Below the pieces are notes generated by a model that searched no databases, was not told the DNA's origin, and saw only the letters and a list, made by a program, of their open reading frames with translations. The translations under genes and the position numbers were made by a program. A stretch of 5,064 bases of DNA from Spirochaetaceae bacterium (GTDB taxonomy: Bacteria; Spirochaetota; Spirochaetia; Sphaerochaetales; Sphaerochaetaceae). Where the stretch lies: positions 1-5,064 of the forward strand of contig DMKZ01000084.1 of the NCBI GenBank assembly GCA_003454065.1, read 5' to 3'. Below, one piece after another: positions 1-5,064 of this stretch (position 1 is the first letter of the stretch; each line of letters opens with the position of its first letter).

Positions 1-1332
1 ATGCTTATGGCGGTATGTTTGAAGGGCGGAAAAGTATTCGATTTGAGGAATAATGTTCTTCTGGATGCTGATGTCATCATCGAGGATGGCAAGATCAGAA
101 AGGTTGCGGGTAGGTCTGAAGGAAAGGTGAGCGATGCAGCATCGAAAGGCGCTCGTATCATAGACGCTAGCGGCTGTGTTGTGATGCCGGGTTTCAAGAA
201 CGCCCATACCCACAGTCCGATGGTTTTTTTCAGAAGCCTTGCAGATGATCTTCCGTTGGAAAGATGGCTTAACGAGGTCATATTCCCTTACGAGGCGAAA
301 CTCACTCAGGACGATGTCTACTTCGGTTCGTTGCTTGCGATAATGGAATATCTCAAAAACGGAATCACCGCATGCCAGGACATGTACTTTTTTCAGGACA
401 GCGTCGCGAAGGCTTTCGTGCAGGCGGGAATGAGATGCGTTTTGAACGGTTCGCTGACTAGCAATGCGAAATCGCCCGACTACGATACGCAGAAGGAAGA
501 GGACGCGAGTTACGAAAGGATTATGAGCGAAAACGATCGGTTCTCCTCCCTGTCCCCATTGATAAGCTATGCGCTTGGCGTTCATTCGACTTACACAACT
601 TCGGCACGTCTGATGAAGGGCGCTAGCAGGGCGGTGCGAGAATTGCGGAAAGGTTTCTATCTTCACATGAACGAAACCGCTTTCGAAGCTTCCACCGCTT
701 TCTCGAAGTTCGGAGCATATAACGTTCAATATGCCGATTCGCTCGGCTTGTTCGATTATGGCGGAGGAATTTTTCACGGCGTTCACATGCAGGATGCGGA
801 GCTTGACATAATGAAAGCCAAGGGCGTCGGCGCGGCGTTGAATCCTTGCTCGAACGCCAAATTGAATTCCGGCGTTCCCGATTTCGAAAGATATGCCAGA
901 TATAGGATTCTCACTGGTCTCGGAACCGATGGCGCGTCTTCCAACAATAGCCTCGACATTTTCAAGGAAATGTGGACTTTGCAGGCGCTCAATCATATAA
1001 AGTTCGATAACATATTGGCGCCGAAGCCTTACGATATCGTCCGAGCGGCGACAGAGGGTTCGGCGAAGTTCATGAAGCTTGACAGCTCGCTTTATGTGGA
1101 GGAAGGGCAGAATGCCGATTTGATAATGGTCGATATAGGCGATGTGAATGCTGTTCCGTTTACCGACATTTGCAAATATTTGGTGTATAGCGCGAATGTT
1201 TCGAATATCCGCATGACGATGGTGGCGGGCAAGGTGTTGTATTGCGACGGCAAATATGACATCGGGTTCGACAAGAACGATGTGATCAAGGAAGTGGTTG
1301 CGCGTCTGAATCGCATTAGAAACGGAAAATGA
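1..1332 (+). CDS. mtaD: Amidohydrolase, S-adenosylhomocysteine / 5'-methylthioadenosine deaminase family
   Basis: Predicted cytosolic metal-dependent deaminase that hydrolyses the adenine amino group of SAH, methylthioadenosine or related adenosines to the inosyl form plus ammonia. The 443-aa length is usual for the family. An N-terminal beta-sandwich strand region (about 1-62) leads into VMPGFKNAHTH, where H69 and H71 are metal ligands, followed by the family-typical RSLADDLPLERWL (78-90). H222 and E225 in LHMNET, H259 in FHGVHM and D310 in GLGTDGASSNNSLDIF complete the metal and catalytic set, so the enzyme looks intact. The C-terminal sandwich resumes at about 361 (VEEGQNADLIMVD). The start is uncertain: the window opens exactly on an ATG, a second ATG is codon 3, and no upstream sequence is visible. 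A gap of 32 bp separates it from trmB on the same strand. Family assignment is firm; the exact substrate (SAH, MTA, 5'-deoxyadenosine, or another ring such as a chlorohydrolase substrate) is inferred, so the symbol is tentative. Confidence 0.87.
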   Translation: MLMAVCLKGGKVFDLRNNVLLDADVIIEDGKIRKVAGRSEGKVSDAASKGARIIDASGCVVMPGFKNAHTHSPMVFFRSLADDLPLERWLNEVIFPYEAKLTQDDVYFGSLLAIMEYLKNGITACQDMYFFQDSVAKAFVQAGMRCVLNGSLTSNAKSPDYDTQKEEDASYERIMSENDRFSSLSPLISYALGVHSTYTTSARLMKGASRAVRELRKGFYLHMNETAFEASTAFSKFGAYNVQYADSLGLFDYGGGIFHGVHMQDAELDIMKAKGVGAALNPCSNAKLNSGVPDFERYARYRILTGLGTDGASSNNSLDIFKEMWTLQALNHIKFDNILAPKPYDIVRAATEGSAKFMKLDSSLYVEEGQNADLIMVDIGDVNAVPFTDICKYLVYSANVSNIRMTMVAGKVLYCDGKYDIGFDKNDVIKEVVARLNRIRNGK

Positions 1333-1364
1333 TGCGCTGATTCGCATTTCGATGGCGGCTTTCG

Positions 1365-2108
1365 ATGGGCATGCGAATATTTGAGCTTTTTCCCGAACTC
1401 GCCGTGGTTCACCATAAGGATGATGATTGCAGATTCGGTCATATTTCGTATGTGAGCCGCAACAACAATCTGGGGCCGATGCTCCAGGATGCGATTGCAA
1501 AGAATTATGGCAAGTACGCATTCAGATATACGGAGGATATGCGGTGCGGCATGGTGGATGTCAGGGGCTTATTCGAAAACAGGGACAATCCATTGTGCGT
1601 TGAAATAGGGTTTGGCAAGGGGGATTCGACTTTTCGGGACGCCAAGGAGAATCCGAATGTGAACTTCATTTGCTTCGATGTTTATCTTCAGGGCTTTGCC
1701 ATCCTGATGTCGAAAGCAGCTGATGCAGGTTTGAACAACATTTTGCTATGTCATTACGATGCGCTTGATTTTTTGAATCGATCGATGCCTGAGTCTTGCG
1801 TTGATGAGTTCAAGATTTTGTTCCCCGACCCATGGCCCAAGACGAAGCACAAGAAAAGACGCATTGTAAATCCATCTACATCCGGCGTTTTCGCCTCCCG
1901 CATGCGTTCGGGGGGAATCATCCATGCCGCTACGGACGTGGAGGACTACGCCAAATGCATGCTGGACGCTCTTTCATCAGAAAAAAACCTCGAAAATCTC
2001 TATCCTTCGTTTGCTCCCAAAGGCATTAGGAAAAACACTACGTCTTACGAAAGGAAGGCTGTTGCCGAGGGGCGTGAAATATTTGATATAATTTTCAGAA
2101 AAATATAA
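1365..2108 (+). CDS. trmB: tRNA (guanine-N7-)-methyltransferase
   Basis: SAM-dependent enzyme that methylates N7 of G46 in the variable loop of many tRNAs. The 247 residues match the family's length. An N-terminal segment with the R-x3-SYV-x-R pattern (23-32) is followed by the SAM-binding glycine loop VEIGFGKG (79-86). The second acidic SAM-contact position is FDV (103-106 region), where the E. coli protein has IEV. The diagnostic FPDPWPK box lies at 153-159, then the basic KHKKRRIV (161-168), HAATD (187-191), and the C-terminal T-x-YE signature with T226, Y228 and E229 near EIFDIIF. The ATG at 1365 is the first start after an in-frame stop at 1338-1340; a second ATG at 1371 is possible. Only a weak GGCGG lies upstream. 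It sits 32 bp after the deaminase gene and 22 bp before thiB, in the same direction. It makes SAH, a plausible substrate of its upstream neighbour. Confidence 0.95.
   Translation: MGMRIFELFPELAVVHHKDDDCRFGHISYVSRNNNLGPMLQDAIAKNYGKYAFRYTEDMRCGMVDVRGLFENRDNPLCVEIGFGKGDSTFRDAKENPNVNFICFDVYLQGFAILMSKAADAGLNNILLCHYDALDFLNRSMPESCVDEFKILFPDPWPKTKHKKRRIVNPSTSGVFASRMRSGGIIHAATDVEDYAKCMLDALSSEKNLENLYPSFAPKGIRKNTTSYERKAVAEGREIFDIIFRKI
2062..2092 (+). promoter_or_regulatory. Candidate internal promoter for thiBP (extended -10)
   Basis: A perfect TATAAT at 2087-2092 is preceded by TG at 2084-2085, giving an extended -10 (TGnTATAAT). A weak -35, TTGCCG, lies at 2062-2067 with a 19-bp spacer; extended -10 promoters tolerate poor -35 boxes. 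Initiation would fall near 2099, inside the last codons of trmB, giving a leader of about 30 nt before the thiB ATG. This could uncouple thiamin transport from the upstream genes. The site overlaps codons for FDIIF, so chance is possible. Confidence 0.4.
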
Positions 2109-2130
2109 AATCAGGTTTCAGACATTTCTT

Positions 2131-3042
2131 ATGAAGAAGATATCATCAATAATATTATTATCTTTAGTTGCGGTTTCGCAAGCGTTTTCCGCTAGAAATT
2201 CGTCATCAAAGCTTGTTGTGGCGAGTTATACCTCTTTTTCGGATAGCTGGGGCAAAGGCAAGGATATTATCAAGGAATTCGAATCCGAAAAAGGCGTTCA
2301 GGTTGATTTGCTGGATTTGGGCAGCGGTTTCGAGTTCATTGAGGCTTTGAAATCCGGCAGGATCAAGGCGGATGTCGTGATAGGGATCGATGATGCGCAT
2401 TTGAGCGTTTTCAAGGGAAAATACGATGTGGCGAAGGTATTCGATTACGGATATTATGCTTTTGTGTTCGACAAGAGGTCGTCTTTGAATCCGCCGAAAA
2501 GCCTGAACGATCTTGTGAAGCCGGAATACAAGGGCAAAATCATTCTGGTTGATCCGCGAACAAGCTTCGTAGGATTCGCGCTTCTCAGGTGGGCCGCCGA
2601 GGTTTTTGGCGAAAGGAAAGGGTTCGAATGGTTTGGAAAAGCGATTGACAACGCTCTTACCGTCGCCCCATCATGGACGGTCGGATATTCGCTTTTCACC
2701 AAAGGCGAGGCACCGCTTATGATTAGCTATAGCACGAGTCCCGTATATCATTATGAAAACGGCGAGGATTATGTTGATAGCTTATTGTTCGATGAGGGGA
2801 ATCTCGAAGTTCGGGAATATGCGATGGTTATGTCCGATAGCAGCAACAAGGAGCTTGCTCGCGCCTTTCTTGATGCTGTCGTAAGAAACTCCAAGGATAT
2901 TGCTGTAAGCAATGTCATGTATCCCGTGTCCGATGAAGGGGAGCTTCCGGAGGGTTATGGCAAAGTGAGAAAGCCTGATGTGGTGATTCGCTCCGAGTTG
3001 GGCGACGACTTGCTCCTCAGGTGGCAGAAGTCGATTATTTAG
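2131..3042 (+). CDS. thiB: Periplasmic thiamin-binding protein of an ABC importer
   Basis: Substrate-binding protein that should deliver thiamin (or its phosphates) to ThiP. Residues 1-20 form a signal peptide (KK, then a hydrophobic core, then SQAFSA) with no cysteine, so it is probably a free periplasmic protein. Strong family blocks are SYTSFSDSWGKG (32-43), KADVVIGID (79-87), FDYGYYAFVFDK (104-115), DPRTS (141-145), PSWTVGYSLF (180-189), ISYSTSPVYHY (198-208) and MYPV (263-266). By remembered alignment to E. coli TbpA, ligand-pocket residues W34, S161, W197, Y215 and Y221 correspond to W40, S145, W182, Y200 and Y206. However, W280 aligns with V262 and D59 with S65, and about 21 residues before FDYGY are missing, which explains 303 aa against 327. 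The ATG at 2131 follows trmB by 22 bp with only a distant TCAGG. The gene overlaps thiP. Thiamin is the best substrate call, with some doubt from the pocket changes. Confidence 0.9.
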   Translation: MKKISSIILLSLVAVSQAFSARNSSSKLVVASYTSFSDSWGKGKDIIKEFESEKGVQVDLLDLGSGFEFIEALKSGRIKADVVIGIDDAHLSVFKGKYDVAKVFDYGYYAFVFDKRSSLNPPKSLNDLVKPEYKGKIILVDPRTSFVGFALLRWAAEVFGERKGFEWFGKAIDNALTVAPSWTVGYSLFTKGEAPLMISYSTSPVYHYENGEDYVDSLLFDEGNLEVREYAMVMSDSSNKELARAFLDAVVRNSKDIAVSNVMYPVSDEGELPEGYGKVRKPDVVIRSELGDDLLLRWQKSII

Positions 3043-4580
3043 ATTTGGGTCTTTCGCGTTTTTCGCATGCTCATCGTTCGCTAGGTCTGATCGCCTTCGC
3101 CATGAACTTTTCGGTTCTGTGCGTAATTGCTTTCGGGTTGCATCGGTGCTTGCGTCATTTCGATATTGCGCGTTTTGCCGAATACTTGAGCCGGCCTTAT
3201 GCGAGGTCTATAGTCGGTAATTCCATTGCGATAGGCTTCTGGTCGGCATGTTTCTCATCGATTACGGGATCCGTTTTGGCTTTTGCTCTCCATAGAGCGG
3301 ATTTTTTCTTCAGGAAAGCTCTTTTCAGCATTGTCAGGATACCTTTTGTTCTTCCGAGCATAATAATAATAGTCTCTTTGGCTTCCGTTTTCGGCGTATC
3401 CGGCATTATCAATTCCGCGAGCGGATTCTTGTATAGCAGACGCGGCATAATACTCACTCATGCATATTATAGTTTTCCTTTGGTTTTTCTTTCGCTCTGC
3501 TCCGCGCTTGCACAGCGAAAAGCGGATAGGGAGGAATCTTTCAGGACTTTGGGTGCGAACCGTATTCTGACATTCCTGCTGATTCTGCTGCCTTCCGTTT
3601 TGAAGACCCTTGTCCTATGCTTCATGCTTTCGTTTTTCAGCGCTTTTTTCAGCTTTACGATAGTCATGACCTTCGGAGGCATGAAAGCCGGAAACATAGA
3701 ATCCGAAATATACAAGACGTTTTCGACGGGGGATATGACCGCATATTCGGGCTTATGCATGCTGAGCGTATTGTTCTCGGTGCTGTTTGCGATTTGCTCG
3801 CTGATGATGCAGAAGGTGCGAAAAAAAGAGGGTTCGGAAATGATGTTTCGTGTTCTGCCGCTGGCTTCTCTGCCGCGCAGCATTGCCATCAATTGTCTTG
3901 CAGTTGCGATAGGCATTGCGGTTCTGCTTCCGCTTTTCAGCATAATCTCATCTTCGTTCCTGCATGCCGGAAGGCTTTCTTTTTCAAATTACGTTTCCGT
4001 CTTGCCGTTTGCGCCTGTGATAATCAAAAGCGTTGCCTTTTCGCTATCGGTATCCGTAGTATCGGGATTGTCCGTGATTCTGCTTGCGGCGTATTCGAAA
4101 AGGACTGGTTTCAATAATCCCGTAGTGCTTTTCGCAGGCTCGCTTTCCGGAATCGTTTTGTCATCGGCATTGGCTGCTTATCCGCATTTGTCGCTTTTCT
4201 TGGCGCACGTCCTGATGACAGTGCCTTTTTCATATTATATGATAAAGGGCGAATACGATGCCGTGAAATTCTCATTGATAGAGGGCGCTATGCTTGTCAG
4301 CTCGTCAGATTGCCTAAGCATTTTTTATGTTGAAATATCCGATTTGAAACATATTCTGCCGAATGTCTTCGCATTCTCATTCGCGCTTTCGTTTTGCGAT
4401 GTCACATCAACGCTTCTTTTGAGCAGGGGACGGTTTTATACGATTAGCATGCTTTTGTATCAGGCGGTTTCGAGATATGATTTCGGTTTGGCGTCGGCTC
4501 TGTCGGTAGTGATAGGATTGCTGATAGTTCTGGTTTATACGATTGCTTGCCGAGCGACTGAAGCGTTTTACGGCAGGTAA
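3021..4580 (+). CDS. thiP: Thiamin ABC transporter permease (fused two-domain)
   Basis: Inner-membrane permease of the thiamin importer, with two permease domains in one chain (519 aa; E. coli ThiP is 536). About twelve hydrophobic segments are visible, near 21-44, 67-91, 103-125, 142-163, 193-218, 240-262, 287-311, 334-357, 366-386, 389-407, 445-465 and 487-510. The first ATPase-coupling (EAA) loop is well formed: E172, G178, then ILLP at 188-191. The second (E421-GAMLVSS) has Ser427 where the conserved Gly is expected and no closing Pro. The start chosen is GTG at 3021, the first start codon after an in-frame stop at 2976-2978; it overlaps thiB by 22 nt, suggesting translational coupling. 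TTG at 3045 is an alternative. ATG at 3102 would cut into the first membrane segment. No clear Shine-Dalgarno sequence is seen. No ATPase gene follows. Confidence 0.9.
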   Translation: MAEVDYLDLGLSRFSHAHRSLGLIAFAMNFSVLCVIAFGLHRCLRHFDIARFAEYLSRPYARSIVGNSIAIGFWSACFSSITGSVLAFALHRADFFFRKALFSIVRIPFVLPSIIIIVSLASVFGVSGIINSASGFLYSRRGIILTHAYYSFPLVFLSLCSALAQRKADREESFRTLGANRILTFLLILLPSVLKTLVLCFMLSFFSAFFSFTIVMTFGGMKAGNIESEIYKTFSTGDMTAYSGLCMLSVLFSVLFAICSLMMQKVRKKEGSEMMFRVLPLASLPRSIAINCLAVAIGIAVLLPLFSIISSSFLHAGRLSFSNYVSVLPFAPVIIKSVAFSLSVSVVSGLSVILLAAYSKRTGFNNPVVLFAGSLSGIVLSSALAAYPHLSLFLAHVLMTVPFSYYMIKGEYDAVKFSLIEGAMLVSSSDCLSIFYVEISDLKHILPNVFAFSFALSFCDVTSTLLLSRGRFYTISMLLYQAVSRYDFGLASALSVVIGLLIVLVYTIACRATEAFYGR

Positions 4581-4601
4581 AGCATTATATATAAACAGAT
4601 G

Positions 4602-4637
4602 AGGTTTTATCAAAATTGATTCCAAAACGAAAAACCT
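4602..4637 (+). repeat. Inverted repeat just downstream of thiP
   Basis: AGGTTTT (4602-4608) pairs perfectly with AAAACCT (4631-4637) around a 22-nt loop, and the loop contains a nested ATCA/TGAT repeat. It could form a weak hairpin at the 3' end of the thiBP message. It is followed by A-rich rather than T-rich DNA, so it is not a standard intrinsic terminator. The 5' arm overlaps the GAGG that might serve the small open frame that follows. Confidence 0.35.
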
Positions 4638-4815
4638 AAAAAAATTTGACAAAAAAAAATTTTTTCGTATCATTACTTCACTGTTGTCAGCAGCGATGGT
4701 TTTCGCAGGCTTGAATGGGCAAGGCGCTTGGCGTTTTTGCGATACGGGCGATGCGGTCTTGACGCCGTCGAATGTTGGTTTTGAAGTTCGTAAAAAGATA
4801 TTCAAAGAAATTTGA
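4615..4815 (+). CDS. Possible small secreted protein without an ATG start, or a gene remnant
   Basis: The frame is open from 4603 (after TGA at 4600-4602) to TGA at 4813-4815. I draw it from ATT at 4615 (66 codons), 10 nt after GAGG at 4601-4604; ATC at 4609 is an alternative. The only ATG is internal, at 4696, and would leave 39 aa (MVFAGLNGQGAWRF...). The predicted start is lysine-rich (KNLKKFDKKKFF), followed by a hydrophobic run (RIITSLLSAAMVFAGL) and GQGAW, which resembles a signal peptide; a short polar tail ends RKKIFKEI. Codons from 4681 on (TTG, GCG, TCG, GGC, GAT) look like those of the neighbouring genes, while the first third is homopolymeric A/T. A candidate promoter lies inside the frame, so the long and short versions imply different transcripts. 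I recognise no family. It may be the 5' remnant of a larger secreted-protein gene. Confidence 0.3.
   Translation: MDSKTKNLKKFDKKKFFRIITSLLSAAMVFAGLNGQGAWRFCDTGDAVLTPSNVGFEVRKKIFKEI
4646..4673 (+). promoter_or_regulatory. Candidate sigma70 promoter P1 with A9T6 spacer
   Basis: A consensus -35 TTGACA (4646-4651), a 16-bp spacer and TATCAT (4668-4673; five of six matches to TATAAT). The nine A's starting at the last -35 base and the six T's after them (4651-4665) form an A-tract/T-tract junction expected to be bent or rigid. Initiation would be near 4680, about 16 nt before the ATG at 4696. Confidence 0.5.
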
Positions 4816-4839
4816 CATTTTTTTTAGAATTTCTAAAAT
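4812..4839 (+). promoter_or_regulatory. Candidate sigma70 promoter P2
   Basis: A consensus -35 TTGACA (4812-4817), a 16-bp spacer beginning with eight T's, and TAAAAT (4834-4839; five of six matches). The 10-mer AAATTTGACA at 4808-4817 is identical to that of P1 at 4642-4651. Initiation would be near 4846, at the start of the structured region. The -35 overlaps the stop codon of the preceding small open frame. Confidence 0.5.
4822..4838. promoter_or_regulatory. 8-1-8 palindrome, possible operator over P2
   Basis: TTTTAGAA-T-TTCTAAAA is a perfect 8-bp inverted repeat around one central base. It fills most of the P2 spacer and covers all but the last base of the -10, a position where a bound dimer would block RNA polymerase. 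The size and symmetry resemble sites of small dimeric repressors; there is a loose likeness to Fur/PerR-type boxes but no match I would name. As RNA it could only form a weak A/U hairpin. Confidence 0.4.
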
Positions 4840-4861
4840 ATATACACGTTTGTGCTGAGTT

Positions 4862-5047
4862 ATGGAAACGAAGCGCAAAGTTTTTTTTACATTTGCCGAT
4901 TCGCCAGCCATAAGCAAAGGCGGATTGGAGATCAGAGATAGGGAGAGAAGAGGAAACATAATTGACAGGGCGCGAGCCTTTTGTCGATTCTTTGAGACAT
5001 ATTTTCGAATGACAGCAATCGATATCGGTCGGGATCCAACTACTTAG
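4862..5047 (+). CDS. Doubtful small ORF over a structured region
   Basis: A 61-codon frame beginning METKRKVFFTF and ending in TAG. It is rich in Arg and Asp, with no hydrophobic segment, signal peptide or family I recognise. The ATG is only about 16 nt from the predicted P2 start and has no Shine-Dalgarno sequence. Both hairpins of the region lie inside it, so an untranslated leader or RNA gene explains the same stretch at least as well. Recorded as a low-confidence alternative reading. Confidence 0.15.
   Translation: METKRKVFFTFADSPAISKGGLEIRDRERRGNIIDRARAFCRFFETYFRMTAIDIGRDPTT
4896..4989 (+). ncRNA. Possible structured leader or small RNA (two hairpins)
   Basis: Hairpin A pairs CCGATTCGCC (4896-4905) with GGCGGATTGG (4919-4928): ten continuous pairs, two of them G-U, around a 13-nt loop. 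A polypurine linker (4934-4956, one T) follows. Hairpin B pairs 4960-4971 with 4976-4989: twelve pairs including two G-U, a 2-nt TT bulge at 4981-4982, and a GCGA (GNRA-type) tetraloop at 4972-4975. The region lies about 50-145 nt downstream of P2's predicted start. I could not match it to TPP, SAM, preQ1, c-di-GMP, T-box, 6S or RNase P signatures. It may be the leader of a gene beyond the window. Confidence 0.35.
4962..5012 (+). CDS. Possible 16-codon leader peptide
   Basis: TTG at 4962 lies 7 nt after AGAGGA (4949-4954), the best Shine-Dalgarno-like sequence in the tail. It opens a frame reading MTGREPFVDSLRHIFE with a stop at 5010-5012 that overlaps an ATG at 5009 (ATGA). The initiating TTG falls in the 5' arm of hairpin B, so folding would hide the start. 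The non-ATG start and very short length make this speculative. Confidence 0.15.
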   Translation: MTGREPFVDSLRHIFE

Positions 5048-5064
5048 CGTTCGAAGCCGCCGGG
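4996..5064 (+). other. Open frame running off the window edge
   Basis: After TGA at 4993-4995 this frame stays open to the last base (DIFSNDSNRYRSG, then SNYLAFEAAG). It contains no ATG, GTG or TTG, so it can be coding only with an unusual start, after a frameshift, or as a remnant. The other frames at the edge also lack a clear start. The sequence to the right of the window is needed to interpret it. Confidence 0.15.

Noticed and set aside
2093..2130. TPP riboswitch before thiB
   Set aside because: Only 22 bp separate trmB and thiB, and neither CTGAGA nor the other conserved TPP-aptamer segments is present there.
3467..4117. Long alternate-frame ORFs inside thiP (158 codons minus, 166 codons plus)
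   Set aside because: The thiP frame has membrane segments and coupling loops matching its family; the alternates are Cys/His/Arg-rich without recognisable motifs.
4581..4680. Intrinsic terminator for the thiBP transcript
   Set aside because: The only inverted repeat (4602-4637) has a 7-bp A/T-rich stem, a 22-nt loop, and is followed by A's, not a T-run. The later T6 follows A9 without a G/C-rich stem.
4407..4959. Minus-strand open frames over the thiP end and the tail (90 and 132 codons)
   Set aside because: One runs antisense into thiP and both cross the A/T tracts. Their translations show no domain or signal I recognise, so they look like shadows of plus-strand codon bias.
4962..4989. Third promoter at TTGACA 4962-4967
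   Set aside because: At 16-18 bp spacing the candidates are TCGATT, CGATTC and GATTCT, none close to TATAAT. The hexamer is better explained as the 5' arm of hairpin B.
5046..5064. tRNA T-arm-like GCGTTCGAAGCC at the window end
   Set aside because: The five bases on either side of TTCGAAG do not pair, and no acceptor, D or anticodon arms can be built upstream.
1..5064. CRISPR array, insertion sequence or attachment site
   Set aside because: No regularly spaced direct repeats, transposase motifs or terminal inverted repeats are visible anywhere in the window.

Overview
This 5,064-base window has moderate G+C (roughly mid-40s percent by eye) and carries four plus-strand protein genes, packed head to tail over the first 4.58 kb, followed by about 480 bases with no confident gene. 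The thiamin-binding protein has a plain signal peptide with no lipobox cysteine. A soluble periplasmic protein of this kind suggests a diderm (Gram-negative-type) bacterium. Shine-Dalgarno sequences before the visible starts are weak. I cannot name the phylum from this sequence alone.

Layout: (1) 1-1332, an amidohydrolase of the 5-methylthioadenosine / S-adenosylhomocysteine deaminase family with all metal ligands present. (2) 1365-2108, trmB, the tRNA m7G46 methyltransferase. (3) 2131-3042, thiB (tbpA), a periplasmic thiamin-binding protein, preceded by a consensus extended -10 box inside the end of trmB. (4) 3021-4580, thiP, the fused two-domain thiamin ABC permease, which starts inside thiB. 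Gaps are 32 and 22 bp, then a 22-bp overlap, so the four genes could be co-transcribed. No ATPase (thiQ) follows.

How the genes could work together: ThiB and ThiP form two of the three parts of a thiamin importer. TrmB consumes SAM and releases S-adenosylhomocysteine (SAH), which is a likely substrate of the upstream deaminase, so the first two genes may be linked by disposal of a methyltransferase by-product. That link is inference.

The tail (4581-5064) is the least ordinary part. It holds two candidate sigma70 promoters that share an identical 10-mer (AAATTTGACA) and both have 16-bp spacers. The first has an A9T6 tract as spacer; the second is overlaid by an 8-1-8 palindrome that looks like an operator. 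Between them is an ATG-less small open frame with a signal-peptide-like start. Downstream of the second promoter are two sizeable potential RNA hairpins, one capped by a GCGA tetraloop, joined by a polypurine linker. This could be a regulated leader or small RNA for something beyond the window, but it matches no RNA family I recognise.
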